DNA of 64,000 bases from Cantharellus purpuraceus (GCA_025174535.1 JALBUN010000048.1:1240001-1304000), one strand, 5' to 3'; positions 34,719 through 46,614 are shown, numbered from the stretch's first letter. Numbers and translations: made by a program. The notes: generated by a model not told the origin, from the letters alone.

Positions 34719-36385
34719 ATGCCTCCAAGAGTTGAAGATGACTGGTCTGACTCAGATGACGACGGAAGTGTGTCGGAGGTCGAGACCTCCGTTTTACTGG
34801 GTGTTCCAGATGGCGATATACAAGACACCTCCGATCTTTCTGATCCTTCCGTGTCGCGCATAGGTGGCCTTCCGGTATGTCATGTATCAGTACTGTCGCA
34901 TAGAGTTGCAGCGGTTAACAGATTTGCCAGGCATTTCTCCCAACGTACCCATTGTCCCCTTCTCATTCGCAATGCGCGCTATGTGGCCAGCCTATGCCAC
35001 TACTTGTGCAAATGTGGTGTCCTTTTGAAGGAAGCGCGATGGATAGGGCAATATACGTATGGGGCTGTGAACGACCTTCATGTCAGCACAAAGACCGAAG
35101 GTGAGTTATCTGGCTTTAAATATTGAAAGTTTTGTGTGGAGACTTGCGAGGTGTTAATCCTGGTCTCTTTTTGCTTCAAATTGTTGAGTAGACACTCAGG
35201 GATATTCTGCTGATCAGTAGTTCATGAAAGCTAGTATACGTGTCTGGCGTGGTCTCAAATTTAATCCTGCCTACGCAATAAAGTTAGCGAAGAAGAGAGC
35301 TAAAGGAGCAGAGAAGCTCGTCAAAATAGCAGGCGATGAAGCTCGAGAAAATTTGGAGCAGAAAAATAGAAGCATAAACCCATTTTCGGTGAGCATCTGA
35401 TCATTTGAGATTCGCTTATTCGTTGCCCACAATTTCTACTTAGCTTTCAGCTGGCACATCAACAGAAAACTTTGGTTTGGGCACCCAATTATTCGGCTCA
35501 AAATCATTTCCGGCCAGTGATGCCACTGTACATAAAGACTTGTCCGTGTCAGGCTCGGATTCCGAGGACGAGAACCAGGGTGATAGAGGCTTGGACGCCG
35601 TAACGGAAAAGCTCGCAACTGTGACGCTCAAATCTCCAGACCTTTCTCCAGAATGGTCTTCATGTCCCGCGTACAAGCCTGTTTACCTGTCAACGATATC
35701 TGAATATCTACCCTCCTCTCCTAAGTCCAAAGTTAGGACGGAGGATTTCCTTGATGATGTGGATGACAACAAAAAGGCCAGTAAAGATTGGGGATTAGAG
35801 GGTTGGGAAAAATCTGTGGATGTGGATGGCGTCTTTGAAAAATTTGTGAAACGAGTCTCCAGTGAGAATGAACAATGTGTTCGGTAAGTGATCCATCATG
35901 AAATAAGAGGAGCATATTGATGAATAGCAATCTCTAACAGATACGACCTGAAGGGCACACCACTACCATTTGGTTCGCGAGATAAACTCTATGGCCGGCT
36001 TTGGCCACCCCCACCTCCAGCTCCATTCACAACAAAGCCTGGGTTTGCCGCACCCATAATACAACGACGAAGTTACGACGCCAGTACGATCGATAAATGT
36101 GGAGTCTGCGGAAGTCCGAGAGTATTCGAGTGTCAGCTGATGCCTAATCTCATCAACATCCTGCGGACTCGAGGGGGAAGTGTTGGTAATGCTGAAGAGC
36201 CTGAACAGAGCGGCAATCCGCAGGAGGAGTCGCAGTCCGAAGGAGAGCGCAAGAAGGATTTAGAAGTGAGGTTGAATGCGGGAATGGAATGGGGGACATG
36301 TTTCATTTATTCATGCGAGAAAGACTGCTGTGAAGAAGAGGAAGGTTGGAAGGAGGAATTGGCTCTTGTCCAATGGGATGAATAG
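34719..36385 (+). CDS. TSR4: PDCD2 / TSR4-type chaperone for ribosomal protein uS5
   Basis: Family that captures Rps2/uS5 during translation and brings it into the 40S pathway. Starts MPPRVEDDWSDSDDDGSVSE. An intron after GGLP leads to AFLPTYPLSPSHSQCALCGQ, PMPLLVQMWCPFEGSAMDRA and IYVWGCERPSCQHKDRR, the N-terminal zinc-binding half. Then MKASIRVWRGLKFNPAYAIK, an acidic linker, and the C-terminal half: YDLKGTPLPFGS, KCGVCGSPRVFECQLMPNLI, and MEWGTCFIYSCEKDCCEEEE, ending LALVQWDE. All the Cys pairs of the PDCD2_C domain are present. Five introns. About 430-450 residues, as in fungal relatives. Confidence 0.93.
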
Positions 36386-36819
36386 TTGCTGGATCGGACT
36401 GATCTACGTCGCGGAGTCAAGTAAGTGCGGGATTCAATCGTCTCGAACATCTACCAAATTTCTATGTCTGCCAACAGTTTTCAGTGCTTCTACAATCTAC
36501 TGGTCTCTATGAAGGCCAATTCATGAAATATCTGGTGTCTTATCTGTCCACAAGCATATTTGCGGCTGTCTCAACTCCGAAGTTCTGGACTGCCAATATG
36601 CCCAGTGGTATTGCTCTTCACCATGATAGTGTTTAAGACATCCACCATGGGAAACTCATGAACCTTCCGCTGGCTCTGGGACAGTCTTGCTATACCCCTA
36701 TTACCTTCGTTATAAAGCACATTCGTGGACGATCCTTACAACAAACTCCTTTCCCTCCTCAACCACCACCTCAGTAACACTTACAGCCTATTAGCCTCTA
36801 CAAATCACCATAAGTCACT
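36386..36819. other. intergenic, 434 bp
   Basis: Holds the 3' end of the PDCD2 gene and the promoter of the next gene, with a pyrimidine-rich stretch just upstream of 36820. A 78-codon frame at 36276-36512 is mostly antisense-phase overlap with PDCD2. Nothing recognised. Confidence 0.4.
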
Positions 36820-37558
36820 ATGCTCACTGTCAGCCGTAGCCCGCTCAGCTCTCCTGCGCTCCGCACAATGGCCTCAGCGTCGTCCTACATGACTGCACCT
36901 TCTTCACCACTGTCTCGCCCATCATATTCAACACTTGTCCATGCCCATCTCCCTACAAAGACGAAAACACCCAGTGAACCCCACCCCAATGCCTCTGTGA
37001 CCCCAGTCCATGGATGTTACTTCAACTTTGTGGGTGCCTCTTCGACGCCCTGCCGCTTCAGTGTTCCTTGCTCCTCAGCATCTGGATACCCTGCACCGTC
37101 TCCCATCTTCACGCCTGTCTCGTCAATTCTGTCTCATGGGAATACTGCTAACACTGCTGTAGAACAGCTGGGAATTGTAAGCGACCCAACACTCATTCTA
37201 TCTATCCACTAACGCAAGCATATCTCAGGGTCATCCATCTACGGGCAGGTCTTCGAGTCAAGCGGTCTCGTATGATAACGCTTCTGCTCCCGTCATGCCT
37301 GCTGAGCCCCAAGCCCGCCTCAAGCCAACGTTCAAGCTGGCCTTTCCGCGTCAAGCACTCTCCCGAGACAATTCCTTCGATAGCCTGACACTTGGTAGTC
37401 CCTTCTCAATCGGCACACCACATGAACTCACATGGTCGGATTCATTTGATTCGGTGATGACTTTGAAGCCAATCAAAGGGAGAATTCCGACGCCATACCC
37501 CAAAATGGACGAGGGTGAATGGATCCAGGATGTCGAAGAGGCCATAGAAATGATGTAG
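36820..37558 (+). CDS. hypothetical Ser/Pro-rich protein
   Basis: Two exons. The first begins MLTVSRSPLSSPALRTMASA and is rich in Ser, Pro and Thr. An intron after EQLGI (GTAAGC to CTCAG, about 50 nt) joins GHPSTGRSSSQAVSYDNAS. The second exon carries a more ordered stretch (KPTFKLAFPRQALSRDNSF, DSLTLGSPFSIGT) and ends EGEWIQDVEEAIEMM. About 230 residues, no membrane helix. The serine/arginine phospho-type motifs (RDNSFDS, WSDSFDS) suggest a regulated disordered protein. I recognise no family; likely fungal-specific. Confidence 0.65.
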
Positions 37559-37813
37559 ATACCCATAGATGTATTTGGTTTATACAGTTCATTTTGATAG
37601 CAGCCTTGAACGTGAATTGAACCGCTGGGAACTGTACATAATTGGAAGAGTGGCTGTGGACGCCAGTGGGGGTTGGTGGAGTGGGTGTTGTCTTACCTCA
37701 GACAACTGCCTTGAGTTGCCTACATCAGTGTCAAACGTACACATAATTGTACTATCATCTTCGACCCCAGCGGCCACACACAACCGTCGCCTCCCAGCTC
37801 ACCACCTAGGCAA

Positions 37814-40764
37814 ATGTCAACGGCACTTGTTGAGCCTAAGTTTTCATCTATGACTTCAGAAACAGAACAATCAAACTCTGCATCGACGAGTGTGCTGAAA
37901 TATCCACATACCCGCGCTGTCCTTGCGGCTATCGCCACCAGTGTGAAGTCCTCGGACGGTGAAAGCCTTGACACCGGCCAAGAGGGGTATGACGGGCCGC
38001 GAATCAACCCTGCCCTTGTATCGCGGGTTGTAACAATGTTGCAGGAGGAAAAAGAGGACGAATTAAAGGATTACCTTAGGCAGACATTCTCAATATCAGA
38101 CACAGTGGTGAGTGATGCTTTGCTCGTTCGATGCCTTCACTGTCTCATGCATTTCAGGATGAGTCTCAGCTTGATCAACATGTTTTGGAGTTGATGCACA
38201 AGCATCGCGACGATGTCTCTGGTGTTCCGTTTCTTTTTCTCACCCCCACAAAGCGACCAACGTCTCGACCTTCTTCTCGTGCATCCACTCATTCTTTCCG
38301 TCTCGTTCCAAATCGTCCGGATACTCCCAACTCGCTACCCACATCTCCTCTATCATCCACTTTCAGACGTCCCCACACACCCCTTGTATCGCCGCTTGCG
38401 GCAACCGCGACATCGAATTCGTATGTGAACGCAGGGTCACTATCGCAACCACAACCTCAACAGCTATCCAGTGCATCCTCTTCACCTCTTTCATCACCTC
38501 ATCTCCTAAACGCCAAAGCCGTTGAATTTCGTCCTACACCGAGACCTCTGTCAGCAGGAGGATCCAGCGCGTCGTCGTTGGCGGGTCCTGCACTGCGAAC
38601 CGACACCCCATCACCAGATCTATGGGCCCACAGTTCATCTCGTGCTACATCCAATCTCGCTATTGCCGCTCCTCTAGTACCAGATGCATATACTTTGGCC
38701 CCTCGAGCTATCACACCTAGTTCCTCATTGCACAGGTCGTCGAATATTGATGAAGACTACGAGGACGAGTTTGATCCATTCTCAACGAAGCCTCTATTGG
38801 CCACCACTTCTTTTCACCCCTCTGTTCCTTCGGATCCAGAACTGCCGTGGTCCACTTCCTCCAATTCCAATTCGTCACAATCTACTTCCCTGGAGACGTC
38901 TTCATCTGTAATTACAAGAGACGAGGACAGTTCGATTTCGTACCCATACGGCCCAAGCTATCTGGCTGGAGACGCCAGGTACGACAAAGATGGCCCGATG
39001 CAGCCGGAGGGGAATCAAACCGCGGAAGAGCACGCCGAACTCCTCACAGACGGCATGACGCCCTTTGACGTGCTCAGCTCGGTGTTTGGGCAATCTGTGT
39101 CTCCAGCAGAGCTGACGGAAGCACTCGAGCTCAATGGGTATGAGTTCGAGAGTGCAATGGCGTGGTTGGTGGACAAATCCCTTCCCCAACCTACGCCATC
39201 ACACCCATCTATACCTGCGCCAAGGCCGCATCCACAGTTGCAGATGGGAGGTCGTGTGGTAGTCGTTCCAAGAGAGACAGCATTTAACATGCGAGGACGG
39301 GGTGCTGGGCCACAAGGTGGAAGGAACAGTCCAAGATATGGCACACGTCCCATCCAGGGTGCACACAGGGTTTGTCGGTACTTTTTGGCTGGAGAATGCA
39401 TGCGAGCAGATTGTCGTTTTAGGTGGGTTGACTCCTTTGTCCTAAACTTGTCTATTGTCTGGACATTGACCTTTGTGTTCTTGCTCTTGTCATGCTGCAG
39501 CCACGACATCGAAAGAGCCATGTGTAGATTCTGGCTACGAGGGAACTGCGCCAAGCAGGAGAACTGCGAATTTCTACATCACTTACCCAGAGATGTGGAT
39601 GTTTCAACGCTTACCGTGGCCATGGGGCGGATGGATAGTCGTGATACCTCACCTACTTCTACTCCACCCCCTGATGACTTCCCTATTCTGGGCAATCAGG
39701 ACGCAACTGACTTTGGGAGAGGACGAGGAGGCATTTACCAACAAAGGCTTTACCATGACTCCGGACGCACCCGATTTGCTGCAACTGTCAAAACTCAGGT
39801 CAACTCACCGACGGCCTCGCAGTTTGGACGTCATCCAGAGACACAACATGGTCAACCTCGAAGTCGCCAATTAAGCGTTGCACTCGTTCCGCGTCCTTCA
39901 GCACGCATTAAGCTGAGACCACCTACACTGCTTCCTACGTTGACGACTGGTGAATCTGTCAACAAACTCTACATGTCTTACCGCCAGCGCGCATTGCAAC
40001 TTGGAGCTGCACGAAACGCATGTCTATCTCGCGCCGCAGACGCATGGAGGCGCGGTGACGGTGCAGCTGCTAAACGATTCAGTCGCGAGGGCCACGATTT
40101 GAATGCTAAAATGGGAGGCGAGGCTACTGATGCTGCGGGCAAGTTGGTGAGAGAACGTGTGAGAATGGCTGCAGAAAGTGTAAGGCAACGCGACACAGGG
40201 TGGAGCGATGAACCACGAGATCGAGCTGATCGAGGCAAGATTGTTGCTGAGGGCTTGGGTGTCATCCTCGGAGTCTCCAGCAAGGACGTGGGCACCGAGA
40301 ATGGAGGTGTTCGAGCCACACCGGACGAGAGGACCGAAGTATTACTCGACTTGCACGGCTTGCACGCAAACGAAGCTGTGGAAGTCATGGAGAAATTTTT
40401 GGTTTCAGTAAGCATTTTCAGCAACGTTGTGATTTCCGTATGGTTTTAAAATAGATGCCACAGTTTGAGAGAGGGGGTCTTTTCGGACTTGGTAGGTCTT
40501 GATGGCATATAACATCTATATTAACGCTCACGTGTTTGGTAGCTTTCGTGGTGGTCGGCGAGGAGAAGCATACTGGGACTCAGGATCCTGCACGCGGTGC
40601 CTCACGTGCCAGACTGGCGGCTGGCGTACGTGAGTGGCTTCACGACTGGGGATGTAAGTATGCCCGTTATGATCTTGCGTGCAAGCACCTGAAGGCATGA
40701 CTTGATAGACCCTTGGAGTGAGAGAGACGGCATCATCTGTGTTGATCCACTCACCCACTTATAG
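37814..40764 (+). CDS. CUE - CCCH zinc finger - DUF1771 - SMR protein (CUE2-like)
   Basis: Probable mRNA-surveillance nuclease of the SMR class. After a first exon (MSTALVEPKFSSMTSETEQS) comes a Ser/Pro-rich region of about 280 residues, then a CUE-like helix bundle (DVLSSVFGQSVSPAELTEAL). Two CCCH fingers follow (CRYFLAGECMRADCRFSH and CRFWLRGNCAKQENCEFLHH), split by a 78-nt intron at 39423-39500. A DUF1771 helix pair (YRQRALQLGAARNACLSRAA) precedes the SMR domain (LLDLHGLHANEAVEVMEKF). After two more introns the end reads FVVVGEEKHTG, AAGVREWLHDWG and ICVDPLTHL. The LDLH motif is intact. Yeast CUE2 cuts mRNA at collided ribosomes but lacks CCCH fingers, so the match is partial. Confidence 0.85.
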
Positions 40765-41175
40765 CGACCAAATTTGTTGTTTTTTTCGGACCTCGCGGTG
40801 TGTTTGTGAAGTTTGTCCTGAAGGTCAGCAATAAGTATTGTAATTGTAGTTTTGTAGTCGAGAAGAACGGAAAGGGAAAGAATACATATAGCAAAGACTT
40901 TTTAGCGAAGAGAGGGATATTATTTGCATTACCATGACGAAGCATACATAGCCCTGGCGGCACGTTCTGCGGCCACGCCTGGCTGTCCATCGGAAGCCCG
41001 GTTACCTGGCTTGATTCACGCGCAGTCCCCGTAGATCAGTGCTACGCTGTGCATATCTAGCATTTCCGGTCAGCGTTTGGATGAGCCTAACGACCACTAG
41101 CTGCCACATCACCTACTTGCGCCAAGTCGTACTTATACTGGCACTCCGCGTTTGTGGGGCCCCTCCATCATCGTT
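40765..41175. other. intergenic, about 410 bp
   Basis: Between the SMR gene and the coiled-coil gene. AT-rich on the left, with no open frame of interest. Presumed terminator and promoter DNA. Confidence 0.4.
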
Positions 41176-42711
41176 ATGACCGACCCCGCCGTTGACGCCT
41201 CAAATCGCTCCTCCATCGACCTCTCACTCGAGCTCGAACGACAATTGGATTCAGAGTTGCTACCAGGAACGCCTGCCCATTCTGCTGCGCAATTCAAAGA
41301 CGGTATCAACCGGACTTCCCTCGACCCACACGTATTAGCCCATATCGTCACCCAACTGCGCGAATCATTGACGCATATAACTCGAGAACGAGACGACCTC
41401 GTCTATCAGCTAGCAGAAAGTCATTCGCGAGAAGCAGAATTCAAGGATTCGGTTGCTTTATGGTCGGAGCGGTGCGCAAATTTAGAAAAGTACCTTGAAG
41501 CTGCAAGGAAGAAGAGCCAGGATGACGACGAGGCCATATCGATGCTGCGGTCAAAGGGTGCGCGTATCTATCTACTTTAGCCTGCCACAGCATGATATTC
41601 ATCTCGCATACTTGCAGTGGAGGAGAGCCGTCGTGGCCTGATGAGACTTCAAAGTGAGAGAAATGCAGAGAATAAGCGTATGACATTGGACCTAGGCCAC
41701 CCCCGCACCCCATCGTTCGGCAGTGGGCCGCGTTCGTCTGTTAGATCATCGTTCGCACCGCTTACTGGCTCCGGTCATCCTGGTATGCCATCGAGTTTCC
41801 GGCGTCAGTCTTCCGCTGTCAGTGAGTCAGACCCCGGATTTGCAGAATTCGTGGCAAGTTTGCCTGGCTCTCCAGGCCAAACACTTACGTTCAACGAAAG
41901 TGCCGAGGGCAGTTCTTCTCAGGCCAGTGTTAACCGACGACGGTCGATGTTTGGAGCTGTGAACCGGTCATCGGGGGGCCATATTGACGGACGACTCAGC
42001 CCTTCGATGGCAGAGGCAGAAGCAGTCAGACGCGAACTGACTGCGGCGAGAGCAGAGCTGGAGGAGACAAGACATGAGCTGACAGAGGCAAATGAGGCAC
42101 GCGAGGCGAGCGAGAGTTGTGTCAAGGCGTTACGAGAATATATCGGCCAACTGGGAGCAGGTGATTCTTCGGGCCAAGGGGCGGAGATCGTGCGGTTGCC
42201 ACCGCTGCCCACTGACTCAAATGTGAAGGATATCGAACCTGAGTCGAAGCCGCAAAAAGGATCTGCCTGGGGAGGGTTAAAATTGTGGCGAGTCGATACT
42301 GCTACCACGTCTACTATTACTCCAGCATCAGTTGGCGTATCATCTGCAAGCAAGCCATCCATGGATAATCGTAGTGTAGGTTCCGATCGCGATATCGCGT
42401 CTCCTTCCACTGCTCTTCCCCTGAGGAATAAGTTTGGAGCGTTCTTCACCAGAGGATCGTCGATCAGCTCTCTCACACATCCACCACCTGTTTTGCACCA
42501 AGAGGAGCCTACACTGAATGGATCCGATGTTTCTTCATTGACGGAAGAAATTTCGGAACCCATTAGTCCTGCGGCGGACAAGGTTCAACCAGTTTTCGTC
42601 CGGGAATCTGTTGAAGAGGCAGAGGAAGCTCATGATAATACCAAAGGTGGGAATGGGTATGATCAGGATGGTGTTGGGAATGGTGATGCATTGAAGGTTG
42701 TTCCATTATGA
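41176..42711 (+). CDS. hypothetical coiled-coil protein
   Basis: Two exons joined by a short intron near 41560-41616. Start taken at MTDPAVDASNRSSIDLSLEL; an in-frame Met at 41152 is possible. The first 140 residues form a coiled coil (HIVTQLRESLTHITRERDDL, SVALWSERCANLEKYLEAAR), continued after the intron (RGLMRLQSERNAENKR). A Ser-rich linker follows, then a second coiled coil (EAEAVRRELTAARAELEETR). The C-terminal third is disordered with GGLKLWRVDT and FGAFFTRGSSI. About 490 residues, no membrane helix. The layout recalls Rab-GEF or golgin-type adaptors, but I cannot name a family. Confidence 0.7.
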
Positions 42712-43011
42712 TTCTAATTAACTGGGTACCATATATATATACCAACCCCGTCGTAATCTTACTACATATATAACAGAGTGCAGCAACCGACTGGACTGTA
42801 GCTACCCCACATCGTACACTGCACAGATTTGCGACGGAGGAATTGTTTTCATGTGTACTAACAATGTCCCACACGAGGGCCCCTGATTTATATTTTGGAT
42901 GGGTGTGGTTGGTCTTGGGAAGAAAGGTGCCAGCGTCTGATCCAGAATTGGTAGCTCCTCTTTGAGCACCGCAGAGGTCATCCCGGCTGGAACGTCTAAC
43001 GAGTGTACTCA
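42712..43011. other. intergenic, 300 bp
   Basis: Contains a short TA-dinucleotide run near 42733 and presumed terminator and promoter. No gene seen. Confidence 0.4.
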
Positions 43012-46002
43012 ATGGAGGCTCATGTTGACCCACGCACCCGGACAAAGGTCACCCTCGCTCCAGGTCGTATATTAACGTCTTCGTACGTGTCCTTGTTCCC
43101 ATAACGTGTTCACACTGTTGAGCTCTACCGGTGACTGCAGCATACCTACCCATCTGCTGACACAGCTAGTGTTGTCCAATCTTTCCTTTGTGTTCGTCCT
43201 CATTTCTGCCAAGGAGTGGATTTTAGATGTTCATGTCTCGCCTCTGTGGCTTGCGATGAGAGTGCTTGGCTGTGGAACGATGGGTGCTTTGGTCTGGGCG
43301 GTCATTGGTACGGGTGGATCGATGAAAGACATTGAGGTGAGTATAGGCGGATAGCGTATAGTTTTTTGGGGGATGTGTCTTATGCGTGCATACAGTGGTC
43401 GACCTTGGGAGGGGTTTCCTTCCTCGTCGTTGTACAGCAGATTGCTGTATTCACGATGCTCCAGCGCATGTCCGCTGTTCGGTGAATCATATTCTTCCTA
43501 AGCTCTGGAAACCATCTCATGAGAGTTTTTAGGACGCTCATACTTGTCCAGTCCTCATCTTTCATGCTTCACGCCTTGAGTAACCCTGATGCTGTAGGTG
43601 CCTCGTAAAGCCATCCTCGATCTCCGTTCACGTTCCTTATACAGTCGCGCCGGTTTATTGTCTCATTATTGGCACTTCTATTGACAATCCTTCCCTCCTT
43701 CCCATTATCCTTGGACGAGGTTTCGCGTGCTCTTCCGTCGTATGTTGCTTTTCTGTTGTATGCGCTCTCCACAACTGCTTTGGAGACCACCTGGCAACAT
43801 CTGGAGCCAATCTTAGGGAAAGGCTTAGCACTCTCCGTGACCACGGGTGGCGCCTTCATCATTTCTGTGTTTTTCTATGCATTAGGTCGTGGCTCGGTAC
43901 GTGTCTATGTACAATTCCGTGTTCACAGTTATATCTTTCCTGCAGTCTATGATTCCTGAGGCACCCATCCTCTCTCTATCCTCGTTCCTCCCCATTCCTT
44001 TCATCGCTGCGTCTCTTCTATACTCATCCCCACATGCCTCCCGCGCTGTTCGTAAACTGGCATCTCCTTCATTTCACTTCTTGCTCTCGTTCTCCAGTAC
44101 AGCAGCTTTCGCCATGGTTTTCGGTTATCTAGCCTTCCACCAACCTTTCTCCTTGGCTGATATGCTGGTTGCCATTTTACTGGTCTACGGCGAGTCATAC
44201 CTGGTGATATAAATGAACATAAGGAAGACTGAGGATGTCATCTATGATAGGCTCTAGTGAGGATAATTCTGAGGCTGCCGGTCAGACGCCTGGTGTCTCT
44301 CGCCTAGCGCGTGCGTACCTCAAGACAATACTGTCAAACCCAGAATCTCGGAAGATCTTTTACTTCCTCATACTAAACCTGTCATACATGGGCGTCCAGG
44401 TTGTCTATGGTGTAATTACCAATAGTCTTGGACTAATATCTGATGGTACGTATTCACTGCTTTTTGAACCAGACCTCGTGAATGAAAGATTTGGTGATTT
44501 CAGCCATTCATATGGCATTTGACTGCATGGCCATTGCGATGGGGTTATTTGCTTCGGTTGCGGCAACTTGGATGCCCAATGAGCAATATACTTATGGGTG
44601 TGTTTTAGATTGAGTTATCTTATTAAGGTGTGCTGATCCCATGATAGATACGGTCGTATAGAGACGTTGTCCGGTTTTGCGAACGGAATATTCTTGCTCT
44701 TGATCTCCATATTCATAGTTTTTGAAGCTATTCAGCGCCTGTAAGTTCATGGTCGATCTGTTTCTAAATGTACTCAAGTCTTTCAAGCCTAGATCCACCG
44801 GAAATGAGTACAAATCAACTGCTGTTGGTCAGTACGTTGGGGCTGGCTGTTAACTTATTTGGAATGTTTGCTATGGGAGGGCATCATCATGTGAGAACAT
44901 TATAGTTCCTCTCCAAGCCATGTCATGACTTAGTCGCCTGGTAGGGCGGACACTCGCACTCGCACTCTCATGGGACACCATCTCATGACCATGGAGCTGA
45001 TGACCCGGACGTTCACGGTCACTCGCACTCGCACTCTCACTCCCAACACTCACATGATCATGACGACTCTCATACGCATTCAGACACTCTCGTATCTCCT
45101 GTACACCACCACCGCCCGCCTTCCCCTGTGCACACCCATAAACGTACTCCGAGCCAGATGGAGTCTCTGGCTATTCCACTCCATCCATCCAGTGCCGTAC
45201 ACCTGCAAGCTGACATTCCTGCATCACCGATAACTCCTGGATATCGTTTTGGACAGGATGATCATTTCGCTGAACATCACCATTCCCATCATATGCCCAA
45301 CTCTCACGACCATTCGCACCACCCTGTGGTACATGAAGGGCACAGTCATAACATGCGGGGGGTATGTGTATAGCCATCATATCCTTGTTACGCCCAATGA
45401 CGAGCTTGTGTTAGGTGTTCTTGCATGTCATGGCCGTACGTATTATCGTCAACTTGATCGAAGACCTTCCTGACATCTCTGTTTAGGACACACTTGGCTC
45501 AGTTGGTGTAATCATCTCCACTCTTCTCATCCAGTTTTATGGGTGGACTGGATTTGATCCAATTGCGTCGTTATTTATTGCTGTCCTCATTGCCGCAAGC
45601 GTCATTCCATTAGTTATAGACAGCGGTCGAGTTCTCGCGCTAGATATTGGAGGTAGAGATGACAGCGTTCAACAAGCTCTGAGCGAGGTATGCCATGTCG
45701 TATGTTTGTGTTGTACTAGCATCTGACGACCGCATGTTCACAGCTGGCACATATTAAAGGAGTTGAGTCGTACACGCAGCCGAGGTTCTGGCCCAAGGAT
45801 GCATCTAGCCTCGTCGGATCCATACATATTCAACTACAGCCGTCCGCTTCCTCAGTCGATCCCACAAGTCCACACAAGCCTCAAGTTGAAACATATACTC
45901 ACGTGGATCGCGTATTAGAGCGGGTAGACACCCTATTGCGAAGCAGTATAACAGGTTTGGAAGAGTTGACGATACAGATAGAGCCTGCAAGGACTAGATG
46001 AT
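43012..46002 (+). CDS. MSC2: MSC2/ZnT5-type zinc transporter of the ER
   Basis: Cation-diffusion-facilitator that moves zinc into the secretory pathway. It has the long N-terminal membrane domain of MSC2/ZnT5. The first exon (MEAHVDPRTRTKVTLAPGRI) splices at GTACGT to IPTHLLTQLVLSNLSFVFVL. More helices follow: WLAMRVLGCGTMGALVWAVI, FIVSLLALLLTILPSFPLSL, TGGAFIISVFFYALGRGS. The CDF half starts near 44235: FYFLILNLSYMGVQVVYGVI, SDAIHMAFDCMAIAMGLF (metal-site Asp/His), GYGRIETLSGFANGIFLLL. A His-rich cytosolic loop (44940-45360) follows, then the HVMADTLGSVGVIISTLL site. Ends EELTIQIEPARTR. The halves are joined by a probable 40-nt intron near 44192-44231, so one gene rather than two. Confidence 0.88.
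44945..45362 (+). repeat. His-Ser/His-Asp repeat tract in the zinc-transporter loop
   Basis: DNA repeats of CACTCGCACTCTCA type encode runs of HSHS and HDH (for example GGHSHSHSHG and HGHSHSHSHSQHSHDHDD), continuing to HHHSHHMPNSHDHSHH. Histidine loops between helices IV and V are typical of CDF zinc transporters and bind zinc. Confidence 0.8.
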
Positions 46003-46111
46003 ATCACATACCAACGTGGACTTTTGCCTCTCTTTAACTTTCCCGACACTGTATGTAAAGTTGATTAGACGCGTGTGAAAATTAACGCCAACGGACCCGA
46101 TTCTCCTTGCT

Positions 46112-46614
46112 ATGTCGCTGCTTGCAAGACTCTACACAGCAGTACGTAGACCACTCTCAGAACGCACTGTGAGAGCGACTTCGTTCTCTAAACTACCTCG
46201 GACGGGAACCATTAATGTGCGGCGGTCTAGTAATACACCTAGTGCCCCACCTGCCTCGGGTCCTGCGGAGAAGCTACCAGAACCCCGGCTGTCTCTCACA
46301 TTCACTTGTACAGTGTCCGATTGCTCTCATCGGTCAACCCATGAGTTTTCAAAAGCCTCTTATGAGAGGGGCATTGTACTCGTGCGGTGTCCAAATTGCA
46401 AGAACCGGTGGGAGAAATCAAGGGAATGTTGCTGTCATTGCACTAATCTGGACGCAGTCATCTGATTGCTGATCACCTTGGATGGTTCAAAGATCATGAA
46501 GGAACAGCCGGGGGGACGCTTCGAACGGTGGAAGATTTGATGAGAGCAAAGGGAGAAGTCGTCAAACGAGGTAGACTCGACGCAGGAGGCGTGGTGGAGT
46601 ATGTTGAGGACTGA
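46112..46614 (+). CDS. ZIM17: ZIM17/TIM15-type mitochondrial Hsp70-escort zinc-finger protein
   Basis: Keeps matrix Hsp70 (SSC1/SSQ1) soluble and so supports protein import and Fe-S cluster assembly. A basic, Arg-rich presequence (MSLLARLYTAVRRPLSERTV) is followed by the DNL zinc finger: LTFTCTVSDCSHRSTHEFSK, then GIVLVRCPNCKNR, giving two Cys pairs. An intron of about 55 nt follows, and the next exon restores HLIADHLGWFKDHEGT, the conserved HLIADxLGWF motif, and ends GGVVEYVED. About 145-150 residues, family-typical. Its stop is 56 bp from the stop of GRX5 on the other strand. Confidence 0.93.

Noticed and set aside
38902..39554. Overlapping minus-strand ORFs opposite the CUE-CCCH-SMR gene
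   Set aside because: The plus strand carries recognisable CUE and CCCH motifs; the minus frames do not.
41919..42581. 220-codon minus-strand ORF opposite the coiled-coil gene
   Set aside because: Mirror of a Ser/Glu-rich exon; the plus frame has the intron-supported structure.
44205..44240. Two separate genes in place of one zinc transporter
   Set aside because: The MSC2/ZnT5 family carries exactly this N-terminal membrane domain plus CDF half, and a short intron can join them in frame.
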